Shown: positions 17,843 to 26,534, numbered from the stretch's first letter. The stretch: 64,000 nt of DNA from Rhizophagus prolifer (GCA_019425655.1 NQWY01025046.1:1-64000), one strand, 5' to 3'. Made by a program: numbers and translations. The notes: a model not told the origin generated them from the sequence alone.

Positions 17843-19123
17843 TTAATTAACTTTTAAATAATCTAAAACATCAGCTACATGATTGGGCTTGCTAATGATT
17901 TTATTATCAGCATCTAATATGAAATAAGTTGGCGTTGCGGAAATATTATAAGTATCTCCATACGTGCTATACCAACCTTTCCCTTCAGAATCACTTATCC
18001 AGGGATATATATTGGCTTTACTCTTAAATTCATCAAGATTGCTATCTAGCGATAAACCAACAACCTCAATGTTTTGTGCTTTTAATTTAGCATACTTTTC
18101 CAAAAGTTTTGGTAATTCTGCTTCACAATGAGAACAAGTGGAAGACCAGAATACAACAATTTTTTTATTGCTTTTTACATCGTACAAAGACTTGGCTTTG
18201 GTATGTATAGGATTTACAAATACATTATTGGGCATCTTAGCACCAATTTCTGTATTATTATTCGACTTCAGGGTTGATGCAAGCCTGTCATTGATTGTAC
18301 ATTTAAGATTATTGCCTTCTGCAAGATATTTTTGTTTCAGCTTATCCATATTATAGGTGTTGAAAATATCAATAAGCTCAGAAAGTATAGTTTGTCCTCG
18401 TGGTGTTTCAAGATTAACAGCAGCTAATAATTTGTCGACGCCTTCTTCTACATTGGATTTAGAAACATTCAAATAGTTTATTAAGGAAGGTTTTAAAATC
18501 AGTGATGTCTCCAGGTATTCTCCAGATTTTGAGTAAAAATCAATATAATCCTGAGGTTTTAGCTCAGTTGCTTTTTCCTGTAAAGAAAATTTTTGATTTT
18601 TGTGATAATAATCTAGAAAGGGATGAGTCTCATAGAGTAACTGATCGTTTTTCGAAAGCAAATTAATTTCCTTCTCAAGCGACTTATAAAAATCTTCCGT
18701 CGGTCTGTAATAATCCTTAATCTGGATCAGAGCCGGCAGTATTAATTCCTGTTTTTTTTGCTGGTCAATTTCATTTCCAAATAATTGATTTGTCTGATCA
18801 TTAAAAACTACATTCGAGAACTTATTTTTACTATCCAGATCAACTTTGAAATCGATATTTTTATTTTCTGAAACCAAATTTACTGAAGAATTCGTCTTCT
18901 GAAAAAATGCTCTCATCATTCCTGTATACTTTTTATCAACTTTGAACACAGCTTTATTATTTGTGATCTTAGCTTTAGAATATAAAATTTCCTTAGATCC
19001 GTTAAAACCATATAGATACATGTCAGAATCAGATAAATATGAAGGGATTTCCACAGTAACACTGAACTGTGGAAATGCATATGCAGATAATAAAATACTG
19101 CTTATAAATAATGTTTTTTTCAT
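17843..19123 (-). CDS. TlpA-like thioredoxin-fold protein (periplasmic thiol-disulfide oxidoreductase)
   Basis: A 426-residue protein with a signal peptide (about 1-18). The N-terminal 100 residues form a beta-rich DUF4369-like region, a helical middle follows, and the C-terminal domain (about 295-426) is a thioredoxin fold with the active site C330-S-H-C333 in FWSSTCSHC and the cis-proline segment SATPTYFILD. Such proteins are attached to the envelope and reduce or isomerise disulfides, for instance in cytochrome c maturation. The native partner is unknown. It stands alone between the tRNA and a terminator. Confidence 0.88.
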   Translation of the reverse strand: MKKTLFISSILLSAYAFPQFSVTVEIPSYLSDSDMYLYGFNGSKEILYSKAKITNNKAVFKVDKKYTGMMRAFFQKTNSSVNLVSENKNIDFKVDLDSKNKFSNVVFNDQTNQLFGNEIDQQKKQELILPALIQIKDYYRPTEDFYKSLEKEINLLSKNDQLLYETHPFLDYYHKNQKFSLQEKATELKPQDYIDFYSKSGEYLETSLILKPSLINYLNVSKSNVEEGVDKLLAAVNLETPRGQTILSELIDIFNTYNMDKLKQKYLAEGNNLKCTINDRLASTLKSNNNTEIGAKMPNNVFVNPIHTKAKSLYDVKSNKKIVVFWSSTCSHCEAELPKLLEKYAKLKAQNIEVVGLSLDSNLDEFKSKANIYPWISDSEGKGWYSTYGDTYNISATPTYFILDADNKIISKPNHVADVLDYLKVN

Positions 19124-19140
19124 AAAGTAAAAATAAAAAA

Positions 19141-19164
19141 AAACTCACTTAAAAGTGAGTTTTA
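19141..19164 (-). terminator. Terminator after the small T9SS-associated gene
   Basis: Arms AAAACTCACTT (19141-19151) and AAGTGAGTTTT (19154-19164) followed by T-runs on the minus strand. It ends the transcript of the 21453-to-19180 gene pair. Confidence 0.75.
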
Positions 19165-19179
19165 AAATATTAAAAAATT

Positions 19180-19407
19180 TTATTGTAAGGCTTTTTGCTT
19201 TTGTTTCATTACAAAAATTATAGTCATTGCAATTGCAATTAAAAACAAAATAAAAATATAGCTATCTATTGGGGAAGCAGGGTAAGCTCCAATATCTCCG
19301 GATTCAGGATTCTCGGGTGGTGGTGGTACAGATTGAGCAAATCCGAATATACTCATCAGTAAAAACAAGAAACGGTATACCCTTTTTAATAAAAAATTAA
19401 TCATCAT
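19180..19407 (-). CDS. Small proline-rich membrane protein linked to a surface protein gene
   Basis: A 75-residue protein: a signal peptide or first membrane helix (about 9-25, ending GFAQ), a short stretch rich in proline and glycine (PPPPENPESGDIGAYPASPIDSY), one membrane helix (about 51-67) and a basic tail KQKQKALQ. I recall many Flavobacteriia encoding such short proteins with an ASPID motif directly downstream of large secreted proteins, but no function is established. It starts 15 bases after the stop codon of the T9SS surface protein and shares its terminator. Confidence 0.75.
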   Translation of the reverse strand: MMINFLLKRVYRFLFLLMSIFGFAQSVPPPPENPESGDIGAYPASPIDSYIFILFLIAIAMTIIFVMKQKQKALQ

Positions 19408-19422
19408 TAGTTATTTTTGTGT

Positions 19423-21453
19423 TTAATTAACAATTTTTTTAGTTACAACCTCTCCTTTATCAGAAATAGCTCTAACCAAGAACATACTTTTTGCTTGATA
19501 ATTCAAAGGAACAGTATAATCTGAGCCAGTAGATATTTGTGATTTGGTGTTCAATAACTGTCCTGTTGCAGAATAAACCTCAACAGTTGCTTTATTCCAA
19601 TTTTTAGCAAATCTTACAACCCACTGAGAATCTTTCTTAGCTATTATTGTTTGAGAATTATTAACGTTCCCAGTTCCTAATGTTGCACCTTCCGGCAGTT
19701 CATAATATAAACCTAAAACTTTAGCACCACTCATAGAAAGGCTATCACCATCTACAATCTTTATAAACTGACCCTGAGAATTCTTTAGATAAAAGCTATT
19801 TCCATCACTTAGCCCTTCCGGAACTCTATTACCTTTTTCATAAACCTCAAACTTCAGATAATATGGAGTTCCAACATCACTTATATAAAGAGGAATTTCT
19901 TTAGACTTGTAAGCAACTTCATTAGCTTCGTTAATATAAAGTTTTCCGGAAAGATTAATATCTTCACCTCCTGTTAAAGTCTCTTCTTTAGTATAAACAA
20001 AAGCATTATCTCCACTATAAGCTTGTAAACTTGTATTGCCGGGACTGTTCCCGGTAACAGCAGAAGGAGAAATTGCATAGTATGTTCTTCCTATTTCCAA
20101 GCTGTCTGTATCATACATTATAACCGCTACCTGCTTTACAATTTTGTCTGTAGGAATATCTGCATCATCAAATATCTTACTTGTAGGATTGGTGGTTTGC
20201 GTTGTATTATCTCTTGAAGTAGATGCAAAACGTCTTAATAAAGTATAATTAATTGCAGATGCGGCATTGTTTCCATTGTCAGCGGAAAGTTTAACCATGA
20301 ACTCACCCATAGGTTTAATCACTAGACGGTTACCGCTAATATCTCCAGCTTGAAATACACCGGAACTTGCAACCATAACAACAGTTCTTCCCGCAGTACC
20401 ATTCGCAGATCCGCTTGTATTTTCAGTTGGATAGCCGGTTCCTGATCCTCTTGTCCAGGTTAAACCCGAGGTATAATAAGCGATACCTTGTAAATTAGGT
20501 ATCGCATTACCATCAGAGTTTGTAGATTCTGACTGACCAATGTATCTTAAATCAATATTTGTTAAAAAGGGATTTGCAACCTGATAAAGGTTCTTACCGT
20601 AACTAGCATCCCAGCCTCCTGCATTTCCAGTCTTTGATTGAAAGGGATCATCTAAATAGCTGTAATATCTTTCGCCATAATAATTAGTAGCAGATCCATT
20701 ATAACCAAAGCTAATTCCACTGGATGCTCCTGTAAGAGAATAAGATTGATTTCCACTAACATCAGAAACCGGAGTTCCCGCAAACGTAGTAACCACCGAA
20801 GCTGCCGCAGCATCCCAAACAACTGTTCCGGAAGAATTTCTTCTCGGTATGATGTAATAATCCAGTGGAGTACCTACATAAGTTGTCGACAATGCAGAAC
20901 TAGCCGCCGCTATCTGATCAAATCTTGCTCTGGCATTATTCCATCTGAATACAGAACTAGGATTAAAACGTCCTGCAGAATTATTAGCACCATTAGTCAC
21001 ATTAAGATAACTTCCTCCTGTGTTTCCCGGACTATTAGCCAAATTAGCCACCAGATCTGAAATCGGGTAGTTATAAAAAGGCAAAGCAAGCTGCTGCTTA
21101 GCTGTAGATCCGCTATTGGCATCTGCTCTGTATTCTTTATTAACTTTACCTGTAATATTAGTCTGAGGAATACCCGCAATATAAAGCTGTCCATAACTTG
21201 TTGCACCGTTGAACTTCAAATTAACATTTGATGTAGATGCGATATTAAGCTGATCAGTAGAAGCAGCATTAATCATGATATTTCCGGAATTGTTTACTAT
21301 AGCTGTACCGGCGGTTTGTAATCCACCACCGTTGTATACCAAAGTTTGACTCTGAACAGTAACTAATGCTGAATTTCCAACATAAGTAAGAACCTGGGAA
21401 AAAGCAATACTATTGAATAGTATTAATTTGATAATAAATAATTTTCGTATCAT
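19423..21453 (-). CDS. Secreted surface protein with T9SS type A sorting domain
   Basis: A 676-residue protein with a signal peptide (about 1-19, ending AFSQ) and a long region rich in Ser, Thr, Asn and Gly with short beta-strand repeats, resembling surface adhesins. The last about 75 residues (VVRFAKNWNKATVEVYSATGQLL...MFLVRAISDKGEVVTKKIVN) form a T9SS type A sorting domain, so it is probably exported through the SprA translocon and left on the cell surface. No catalytic motif is seen. Function unknown; an adhesin role is inference. Confidence 0.85.
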   Translation of the reverse strand: MIRKLFIIKLILFNSIAFSQVLTYVGNSALVTVQSQTLVYNGGGLQTAGTAIVNNSGNIMINAASTDQLNIASTSNVNLKFNGATSYGQLYIAGIPQTNITGKVNKEYRADANSGSTAKQQLALPFYNYPISDLVANLANSPGNTGGSYLNVTNGANNSAGRFNPSSVFRWNNARARFDQIAAASSALSTTYVGTPLDYYIIPRRNSSGTVVWDAAAASVVTTFAGTPVSDVSGNQSYSLTGASSGISFGYNGSATNYYGERYYSYLDDPFQSKTGNAGGWDASYGKNLYQVANPFLTNIDLRYIGQSESTNSDGNAIPNLQGIAYYTSGLTWTRGSGTGYPTENTSGSANGTAGRTVVMVASSGVFQAGDISGNRLVIKPMGEFMVKLSADNGNNAASAINYTLLRRFASTSRDNTTQTTNPTSKIFDDADIPTDKIVKQVAVIMYDTDSLEIGRTYYAISPSAVTGNSPGNTSLQAYSGDNAFVYTKEETLTGGEDINLSGKLYINEANEVAYKSKEIPLYISDVGTPYYLKFEVYEKGNRVPEGLSDGNSFYLKNSQGQFIKIVDGDSLSMSGAKVLGLYYELPEGATLGTGNVNNSQTIIAKKDSQWVVRFAKNWNKATVEVYSATGQLLNTKSQISTGSDYTVPLNYQAKSMFLVRAISDKGEVVTKKIVN

Positions 21454-21484
21454 TGTGTGTATATGTGTTTGTGTGTTCTTCTTG

Positions 21485-21492
21485 CAAAGATA
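21485..21492 (-). promoter_or_regulatory. -7 element of the T9SS surface protein gene
   Basis: The minus strand reads TATCTTTG, an exact TAnnTTTG, 31 bases before the start codon at 21453. No clear -33 TTG is seen. Confidence 0.5.
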
Positions 21493-21538
21493 TTAATTTT
21501 TTAGATATTCGTATAAAATATCTAATTAATTAAAGATT

Positions 21539-22717
21539 TTATAATATTGAGTCTATTTTTACGTATTGGTTATTTTCAATATCAAACATATAATCTTCCA
21601 ATACTTTTTCAGTTGTCCCTCGCAGACCTCTTGCTCCAAGTCCTTTATTCATAGTATCTTCCACGATTTCTTCAATAGCTTGATCTGTAAATTCGAGAGT
21701 GACATTATCCATCTTGAACAATTCGGTAAACTGATTAATGATAGAATTTTTAGGTTCTTTCATAATTCTTACAAGCGTCTCTTTTGTCAACTTATCGAGA
21801 TAAGTAATGATAGGAAATCTCCCTAAAAGTTCAGGTATCAACCCAAAACTCTTCAAATCGATCGCATTGATCTGACTTAAAATGTAATCTTCTTCATTGG
21901 TTTTATTGATTTTGTCTGCGGAAAAACCAATGGCTTGCTTGTTAAGTCTTCTTTCAATAATTTCTTTCATCCCGTCAAAAGCACCTCCAGCAATGAACAA
22001 AATATTCTGGGTATTAACCTGAATATACTTCTGATCCGGATGTTTACGTCCGCCTTGAGGCGGAACGTTCACAATGCTTCCTTCCAGCAATTTCAACAAA
22101 CCTTGCTGAACACCTTCTCCCGAAACATCTCTTGTGATACTCGGATTATCAGATTTTCTGGCAATCTTATCAATCTCATCAATAAAAACAATTCCTCTCT
22201 CGGCTTTTTCTACATCATAATCAGCAACCATCAACAATCTCGAAAGGATACTTTCCACATCTTCACCCACATAACCTGCTTCTGTAAGGATAGTCGCATC
22301 TACAATACAGAATGGAACATTCAGTTGTTTTGCAATCGTTTTTGCCAGCAATGTTTTTCCTGTTCCGGTCTCACCGATCATTATGATGTTGGATTTCTCA
22401 ATCTCAACTTCACGGTTTTCATCCTGAGCATGTAATAATCTTTTGTAATGATTATAAACCGCTATCGACAATTGTTTTTTTGCCTGATCCTGACCAATCA
22501 CATATTCATCAAGAAAAGCTTTTATTTCTCTCGGCTTTTTAAGTTCTTCCAGAGATTCCGCCATAGATGCAGAATCCGAAGTTTTATTAACACTATCTTT
22601 TACAATGGCATGTGCCTGTTCTATACAGTTTTCACATATAAATCCATTTTGCCCGGAAATCAGTATTTGTACTTCACTCTTTTTCCTTCCGCAAAATGAA
22701 CATTGATTTGGATTCAT
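21539..22717 (-). CDS. clpX: ATP-dependent Clp protease ATP-binding subunit ClpX
   Basis: A 392-residue AAA+ unfoldase that feeds substrates into ClpP in the cytoplasm. The N-terminal zinc-binding domain has C6, C9, C28 and C31. Walker A is GETGTGKT at 115-122 and Walker B GIVFIDEID at 175-183. The pore loop GYVG (149-152) and the ClpP-contacting loop region near 260-275 are present. Length is slightly short of E. coli ClpX, normal for the phylum. clpP is not in the window. It follows the HIT gene on the same strand but a terminator separates them. Confidence 0.97.
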   Translation of the reverse strand: MNPNQCSFCGRKKSEVQILISGQNGFICENCIEQAHAIVKDSVNKTSDSASMAESLEELKKPREIKAFLDEYVIGQDQAKKQLSIAVYNHYKRLLHAQDENREVEIEKSNIIMIGETGTGKTLLAKTIAKQLNVPFCIVDATILTEAGYVGEDVESILSRLLMVADYDVEKAERGIVFIDEIDKIARKSDNPSITRDVSGEGVQQGLLKLLEGSIVNVPPQGGRKHPDQKYIQVNTQNILFIAGGAFDGMKEIIERRLNKQAIGFSADKINKTNEEDYILSQINAIDLKSFGLIPELLGRFPIITYLDKLTKETLVRIMKEPKNSIINQFTELFKMDNVTLEFTDQAIEEIVEDTMNKGLGARGLRGTTEKVLEDYMFDIENNQYVKIDSIL

Positions 22718-22742
22718 AATTTTCTCTAAGTTCTAAATTAAA

Positions 22743-22765
22743 AAAAGAAGCTCAAGACTTCTTTT
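22743..22765 (-). terminator. Terminator of the greA-HIT transcript
   Basis: Arms AAAAGAAG (22743-22750) and CTTCTTTT (22758-22765), followed on the minus strand by a T-run. The stem includes the stop codon of the HIT gene. Confidence 0.7.
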
Positions 22766-23153
22766 ATGCTTTTATTATGGATTCCTGAATTTCTTTATAC
22801 TCTTCGGGTGTAAAAATCAGCCTAGCATTTTTAAAATTAAGGTCGTCCATACTGTTAAGTGGTATCAAATGTATATGAGCATGTGGCACTTCCAAACCGA
22901 CAACAGCCACTCCTACTCTTTTGCAAGGGATAGCTTTCTTGATTTGCTTTGCAATGTCCTGTGTAAAAGCCCAAAGTTCTTTGTAATCTTCAGAATCTAA
23001 ATCGAAGATAAGGTCGGTTTCCTTTTTCGGAACAACCAGCGTGTGACCTTTTACCAAAGGCATCGCATCCAGAAAAGCGATGTGTTTTTCGTCCTCGGCA
23101 ATTTTATAACTAGGAATTTCTCCGTTGATGATTTTAGAAAAAATAGTGCTCAT
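22764..23153 (-). CDS. HIT family protein (HINT-like nucleotide hydrolase)
   Basis: A 129-residue cytoplasmic protein with the histidine triad HAHIHLIPL (H91, H93, H95) and the upstream FLDAMPLVKGHTLVVPK block. HINT proteins hydrolyse purine phosphoramidates and adenylated substrates such as AMP-lysine. The gene starts 60 bases after greA on the same strand, and the two share a terminator, so they are probably one transcript. Confidence 0.93.
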   Translation of the reverse strand: MSTIFSKIINGEIPSYKIAEDEKHIAFLDAMPLVKGHTLVVPKKETDLIFDLDSEDYKELWAFTQDIAKQIKKAIPCKRVGVAVVGLEVPHAHIHLIPLNSMDDLNFKNARLIFTPEEYKEIQESIIKA

Positions 23154-23212
23154 AATTTTTTAATATTGATTTTAATTTCAGCAATTTTTAAACCAACATC
23201 TCTATTTTTATT

Positions 23213-23680
23213 TTATAACGAAATTTCTAAAACTTCAAAAGAAAGCTTATTTCCATTAGGCAATACGATATCGGCTGTTTCACCAACAGATTTGCCCAAA
23301 AGTCCTTTCGCAATAGGCGTGTTAACAGAGATCTTACCAGATTTCAGATCACTCTCATTATCAGGAACCAAAGTGAATTTTTGCTCACCTTTCGTCACAT
23401 TGTTCTTCAATCTTACAGTTGTAAGGATAGATACTTTGCTCAGATCAAGCTGGCTTCCGTCAATAATTTTGGATGTAGAAATAATATCTTTCAATTTAGA
23501 GATTCTCATCTCCAACATCCCCTGCGCTTCTTTAGCTGCATCGTATTCTGCATTTTCAGACAGATCCCCTTTATCTCTTGCTTCAGCAATCTGCTGCGTT
23601 ATTTTTGGTCTTTCGATCGTTTCTAGTTGTTCCAGTTCGGCTTTCATTTTGTCCAAACCTTCTTTGGTCACGTAGTTCAT
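23213..23680 (-). CDS. greA: Transcription elongation factor GreA
   Basis: A 155-residue factor that restarts backtracked RNA polymerase by stimulating transcript cleavage. The N-terminal coiled coil (about 1-75) carries the acidic tip DKGDLSENAEY (35-45), and the C-terminal FKBP-like domain (about 80-155) ends LSFEVLEISL. Length is normal. The untranslated leader holds a hairpin with a U-rich tail (23714-23731). Confidence 0.96.
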   Translation of the reverse strand: MNYVTKEGLDKMKAELEQLETIERPKITQQIAEARDKGDLSENAEYDAAKEAQGMLEMRISKLKDIISTSKIIDGSQLDLSKVSILTTVRLKNNVTKGEQKFTLVPDNESDLKSGKISVNTPIAKGLLGKSVGETADIVLPNGNKLSFEVLEISL

Positions 23681-23713
23681 AACAATAAAATTTATCGTTT
23701 GTATAAAAAAATA

Positions 23714-23764
23714 ATCCGACCTTTGCCGGATACTAATTTGTCTCGAATTGAGTTTACAAATATA
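23714..23764 (-). promoter_or_regulatory. greA promoter and leader hairpin
   Basis: A minus-strand -7 element TATATTTG lies at 23757-23764. Between it and greA the leader can form a short hairpin (ATCCG at 23714-23718 with CGGAT at 23727-23731) followed by TTATTTTTTTATAC, an attenuator-like shape. The stem is only 5 bp, so this is tentative. Confidence 0.35.
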
Positions 23765-23769
23765 TAATT

Positions 23770-23777
23770 TATTTTTG
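23770..23777 (+). promoter_or_regulatory. -7 element directly before the Rieske-like lipoprotein gene
   Basis: TATTTTTG ends 2 bases before the ATG at 23780. If it is functional, the transcript would start inside the first codons, so either a later start or an upstream promoter would be used instead. Confidence 0.3.
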
Positions 23778-23779
23778 AA

Positions 23780-24238
23780 ATGAAAACCAAAAAAATCGCA
23801 TCGCTATTCGCATTATTTTTGATTATCAGCATTTTAAGCATTAATAATTCTTGTAGTGAAAGAAATGAAACCGTAAGCTGTTTTCCCAATTCCACGATTG
23901 CTGTACAACTTAACCTGACTTTACCGCTTTATTACAAGTTACAGACCGTTGGATCCTGGGTTTACGTGAGTGAAGTTGGAGCGGGAACCAGAGGACTGAT
24001 CGTGGTAAGAACAACAAGTGGATTCAAAGTTTATGATAGAAATGCACCACATATCTGTCCGGATACAGATACAACTCTTGAGGTCAAAAATGACACTTCC
24101 ATTTATTGTCCGAAAGATGGCTCACAATGGATTCTAATCACGGGACAACCTACGGATAACAGCGTTGCCAAAATAGCACCAAAAACCTACGGATATAATT
24201 TTGATTCCAATACTAATATTTTATCAATTTATAATTAA
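23780..24238 (+). CDS. Rieske-like lipoprotein lacking the histidine ligands
   Basis: A 152-residue protein with an N-terminal signal and probable lipobox cysteine (C25). The C-terminal half resembles the flavobacterial Rieske-like lipoproteins: CPD at C93-D95 and CPKDGSQW at C110 to W117, then LITGQPTD. In true Rieske proteins the ligands are CxH and CxxH, whereas here both histidines are aspartates (D95, D113). A classic 2Fe-2S cluster is therefore unlikely unless aspartate ligates. The domain call is from pattern memory. It starts 2 bases upstream of dtd and is probably co-transcribed with it. Confidence 0.7.
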   Translation: MKTKKIASLFALFLIISILSINNSCSERNETVSCFPNSTIAVQLNLTLPLYYKLQTVGSWVYVSEVGAGTRGLIVVRTTSGFKVYDRNAPHICPDTDTTLEVKNDTSIYCPKDGSQWILITGQPTDNSVAKIAPKTYGYNFDSNTNILSIYN

Positions 24239-24240
24239 AG

Positions 24241-24690
24241 ATGAGAGTGGTAATCCAACGCGTTTCTGAAGCAAACGTAAAAGTTGACAACCAAATTGTT
24301 GGAGAAATTGGAAAAGGATTGATGCTTCTGATCGGTGTTGATGAAAATGATGAAAACGCAGATGCAGACTGGCTTGTCAAGAAAATTCTTGATGTACGGG
24401 TTTTTTCCGATGAAGAAGGAAAAATGAATCATTCCGTGAAAGACATTAATGGCGAAATCCTTTGCATCAGCCAATTCACTCTGATTTCTGATTATAAAAA
24501 AGGCAATCGCCCTTCCTATATCAAAGCCGCCAAACCTGATAAAGCCATTCCACTGTTTGAATATTTTAAAGATGAAATAAAAAAATCCGGACTGAAAACC
24601 GAAAGCGGCATTTTTGGTGCGGACATGAAAGTTTCATTGATTAATGATGGTCCGGTGACATTAGTTTTTGACAGCAAGACAAAATTATAA
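24241..24690 (+). CDS. dtd: D-aminoacyl-tRNA deacylase
   Basis: A 149-residue cytoplasmic proofreading enzyme that frees D-amino acids (and glycine) from mischarged tRNAs. The active-site motifs SQFTL (about 79-83) and GPVT (near 139-142) are both intact, and the N-terminal MRVVIQRVSEANV is typical. Length is normal. A bidirectional terminator starts at its stop codon. Confidence 0.97.
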   Translation: MRVVIQRVSEANVKVDNQIVGEIGKGLMLLIGVDENDENADADWLVKKILDVRVFSDEEGKMNHSVKDINGEILCISQFTLISDYKKGNRPSYIKAAKPDKAIPLFEYFKDEIKKSGLKTESGIFGADMKVSLINDGPVTLVFDSKTKL

Positions 24691-24712
24691 AGGAGCAATA
24701 TTTGCTCCTTTA
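24690..24712. terminator. Bidirectional terminator between dtd and the SIMPL gene
   Basis: Arms AAGGAGCAA (24690-24698) and TTGCTCCTT (24702-24710), with T-rich sequence on the right and A-rich sequence on the left, between two convergent stop codons. Confidence 0.7.
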
Positions 24713-24715
24713 CTT

Positions 24716-25447
24716 TTAATCGACCTCGTATTCAAGTTTTATGGTAATGCTTGCTTCTTTTTCCTTGGAAGTGGTATTGTAAGTTCCGCCGTAGGAATAA
24801 TCTTCGTTGGAATTTGGTGCCGTAATCTGAATTACGCCCATTGTTGCTTTTTTCAGATTTCCGAGACTGCTTCCCGCATTTTCAGCAATTTTCTCCGCTC
24901 TTTCTTTCGCATCTTTTGTAGCGTTAGCAATCATTTCTTGCTTAACATCAGACAACTTGGTGTAGAAATATTGCGGTGAAGAAGATGTGAACTCTATTCC
25001 ACGATTGATGATTTCGGTAATGTTTCTGGAAATATTTTCAATTTTTGAAACTTCTTTGGATTGGATAGAAACACTTTGGGTCAAATTATATCCTGAAAAT
25101 TCTCCCTGCTGATAATTCCCGTTGGAATCCGTATAGCTTCGGAATTGTTTCTGAATATCAACCGCAGAAAAAACCATTTCATTTTGCTTCACACCTTTGG
25201 AAAGAAGATAATCAGAGATCACTTTTCTGTCAATTGCCAAAGCATCATAAGCCGATTTCAGCTCAAAATTATTCTTGGAAAAGCTTCCTGACCAGGTAAT
25301 AAGGTCTGATGTAAATTTTTTGGAACCAAGTCCGGTCACAGAAACGGTATTTTCAGATTTGTTTCTATTTTTGATGGCGCTGCCAAGCAATCCAGCAGCA
25401 ATAATAAAACCTAATGCAGCAATTCCAACTGCAATATAATTCTTCAT
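24716..25447 (-). CDS. SIMPL domain (DUF541) envelope protein
   Basis: A 244-residue protein from the ATG at 25447. A start at 25489 would add 14 residues before the membrane signal MKNYIAVGIAALGF and is less likely. The N-terminal helix (about 3-22) probably anchors it or is cleaved. The SIMPL pattern is seen as VSVTGLGSKKFTSDLITWSG, SKEVSKIENISRNITEII and ATKDAKERAEKIAENAG. The family (BP26/YggE relatives) forms ring-like oligomers in the periplasm and is linked to oxidative stress in E. coli; the biochemical role is unknown. Confidence 0.85.
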   Translation of the reverse strand: MKNYIAVGIAALGFIIAAGLLGSAIKNRNKSENTVSVTGLGSKKFTSDLITWSGSFSKNNFELKSAYDALAIDRKVISDYLLSKGVKQNEMVFSAVDIQKQFRSYTDSNGNYQQGEFSGYNLTQSVSIQSKEVSKIENISRNITEIINRGIEFTSSSPQYFYTKLSDVKQEMIANATKDAKERAEKIAENAGSSLGNLKKATMGVIQITAPNSNEDYSYGGTYNTTSKEKEASITIKLEYEVD

Positions 25448-25509
25448 AAAATTTTGTATTTGAGTTTTTTGCATCAAACTTGATACCAAATTTTATGATT
25501 TTATTAACA

Positions 25510-26019
25510 TTATGCTTCCGCTAATTTCCCAATATCTTCAATAGAATTTTCTCTTTCCAATGCTTCCAGATAGGATTTACGTTTTACAACCCTGGTATCG
25601 CTCCAGCTGTCGTGCCATCCTAAGCTTCCCAAAAATGAGAGTGCATCAAACGGAACAATCCTACTGAAGTTTCTTTTCAGAAAATCATTTCCTGTTGGCA
25701 AGCCACCGTTTTCCTTCACTACCATTGTTCCCGTAATCAGTTTGCCGAGACTTCGTCCTTTTGAAATCATCTCTGTGAAATACATAAAAAGCGCATAGAA
25801 AAAAGCAGTAACCAGTCTATCTAAAAAAGAATTAATATTGGAAACCTTGTCTGCAACTATCAAATAATCTATTCCTGAAACAAAGGAATAAATAACCATC
25901 ATTACAGCATAAAGCAGAATGACAAGCAGATAAGTGAAAAAATAGTCGATGAGAAAATTGATAAAGCGTAATAATTTTTCCGCCTGATTTCTGTCTACGA
26001 TTTTGGAGTGGTTTTTCAT
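25510..26019 (-). CDS. RDD family membrane protein
   Basis: A 169-residue integral membrane protein. The first helix starts with RFINFLIDYFFTYLLVILLY (RxxxxxxD variant of the RDD motif), the second lies near 70-90, and the conserved GRSLGKLITGTMVV block is near 88-101, followed by RIVPFDALSFLG. RDD proteins have no single assigned function; some act in ion transport. It is in line with folB (25-base gap) and the SIMPL gene (20 bases before its upstream start candidate), all leftward. Confidence 0.88.
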   Translation of the reverse strand: MKNHSKIVDRNQAEKLLRFINFLIDYFFTYLLVILLYAVMMVIYSFVSGIDYLIVADKVSNINSFLDRLVTAFFYALFMYFTEMISKGRSLGKLITGTMVVKENGGLPTGNDFLKRNFSRIVPFDALSFLGSLGWHDSWSDTRVVKRKSYLEALERENSIEDIGKLAEA

Positions 26020-26043
26020 TGGTTTAGTTTTTTATTAATGATT

Positions 26044-26406
26044 TTAATTAATTTCCTTCTCGAATTCCAGACTAACACCTTTCATCTCGCCCGGCATTGG
26101 CGGAACGGATTTGGTTAATTTGATTTTGATAAAAGTGATTTGTGGAAACTGGTTTTCGATTTTGTTAATGATTCTTCCAATCACGTGTTCCAAAAGTTCG
26201 GAACGGATTGCCATTTCCCGATGAATAATTTCGCTGACCTCAGCATAATTGATAGTATCGCCTAAATTATCGGATTGCAATGCTTTTTCTAGATCAGCGT
26301 GTAACTCTGCATTGATGATATAATTATTTCCAATCAAAGCTTCTTCCGGCAAAACACCGTGATAGGCGTAGATTTTTATGTCTTCTAATAGGATTTTTGA
26401 TTTCAT
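26044..26406 (-). CDS. folB: Dihydroneopterin aldolase
   Basis: A 120-residue enzyme of tetrahydrofolate synthesis that converts dihydroneopterin to 6-hydroxymethyl-dihydropterin and glycolaldehyde. The motifs AYHGVLPEE (with the catalytic-region Tyr and Glu), NYAEVSEII and LTKSVPPMPGEM are clear. Length is normal. It leads the leftward folB-RDD-SIMPL group. Confidence 0.95.
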   Translation of the reverse strand: MKSKILLEDIKIYAYHGVLPEEALIGNNYIINAELHADLEKALQSDNLGDTINYAEVSEIIHREMAIRSELLEHVIGRIINKIENQFPQITFIKIKLTKSVPPMPGEMKGVSLEFEKEIN

Positions 26407-26430
26407 TCTTTAAAAATAGAAAAATATTTT

Positions 26431-26510
26431 GAACGCAAAGTACACAAAGATTTTTTAGCATTAATTGAAAATATTTTAAGGTTCGCAAAGGCGCTTCGCT
26501 CAGCAAAAGA
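26431..26510 (-). repeat. Dispersed repeat C, half copy
   Basis: Begins GAACGCAAAGTACACAAAGA, then an AT-rich stretch, then TTCGCAAAGGCGCTTCGCTC and AGCAAAAG. Nearly the same block stands at 44934-45007, also just upstream of a leftward gene. The strand is nominal. Confidence 0.6.
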
Positions 26511-26534
26511 AAGTTATATTTTAAATATAACGTT

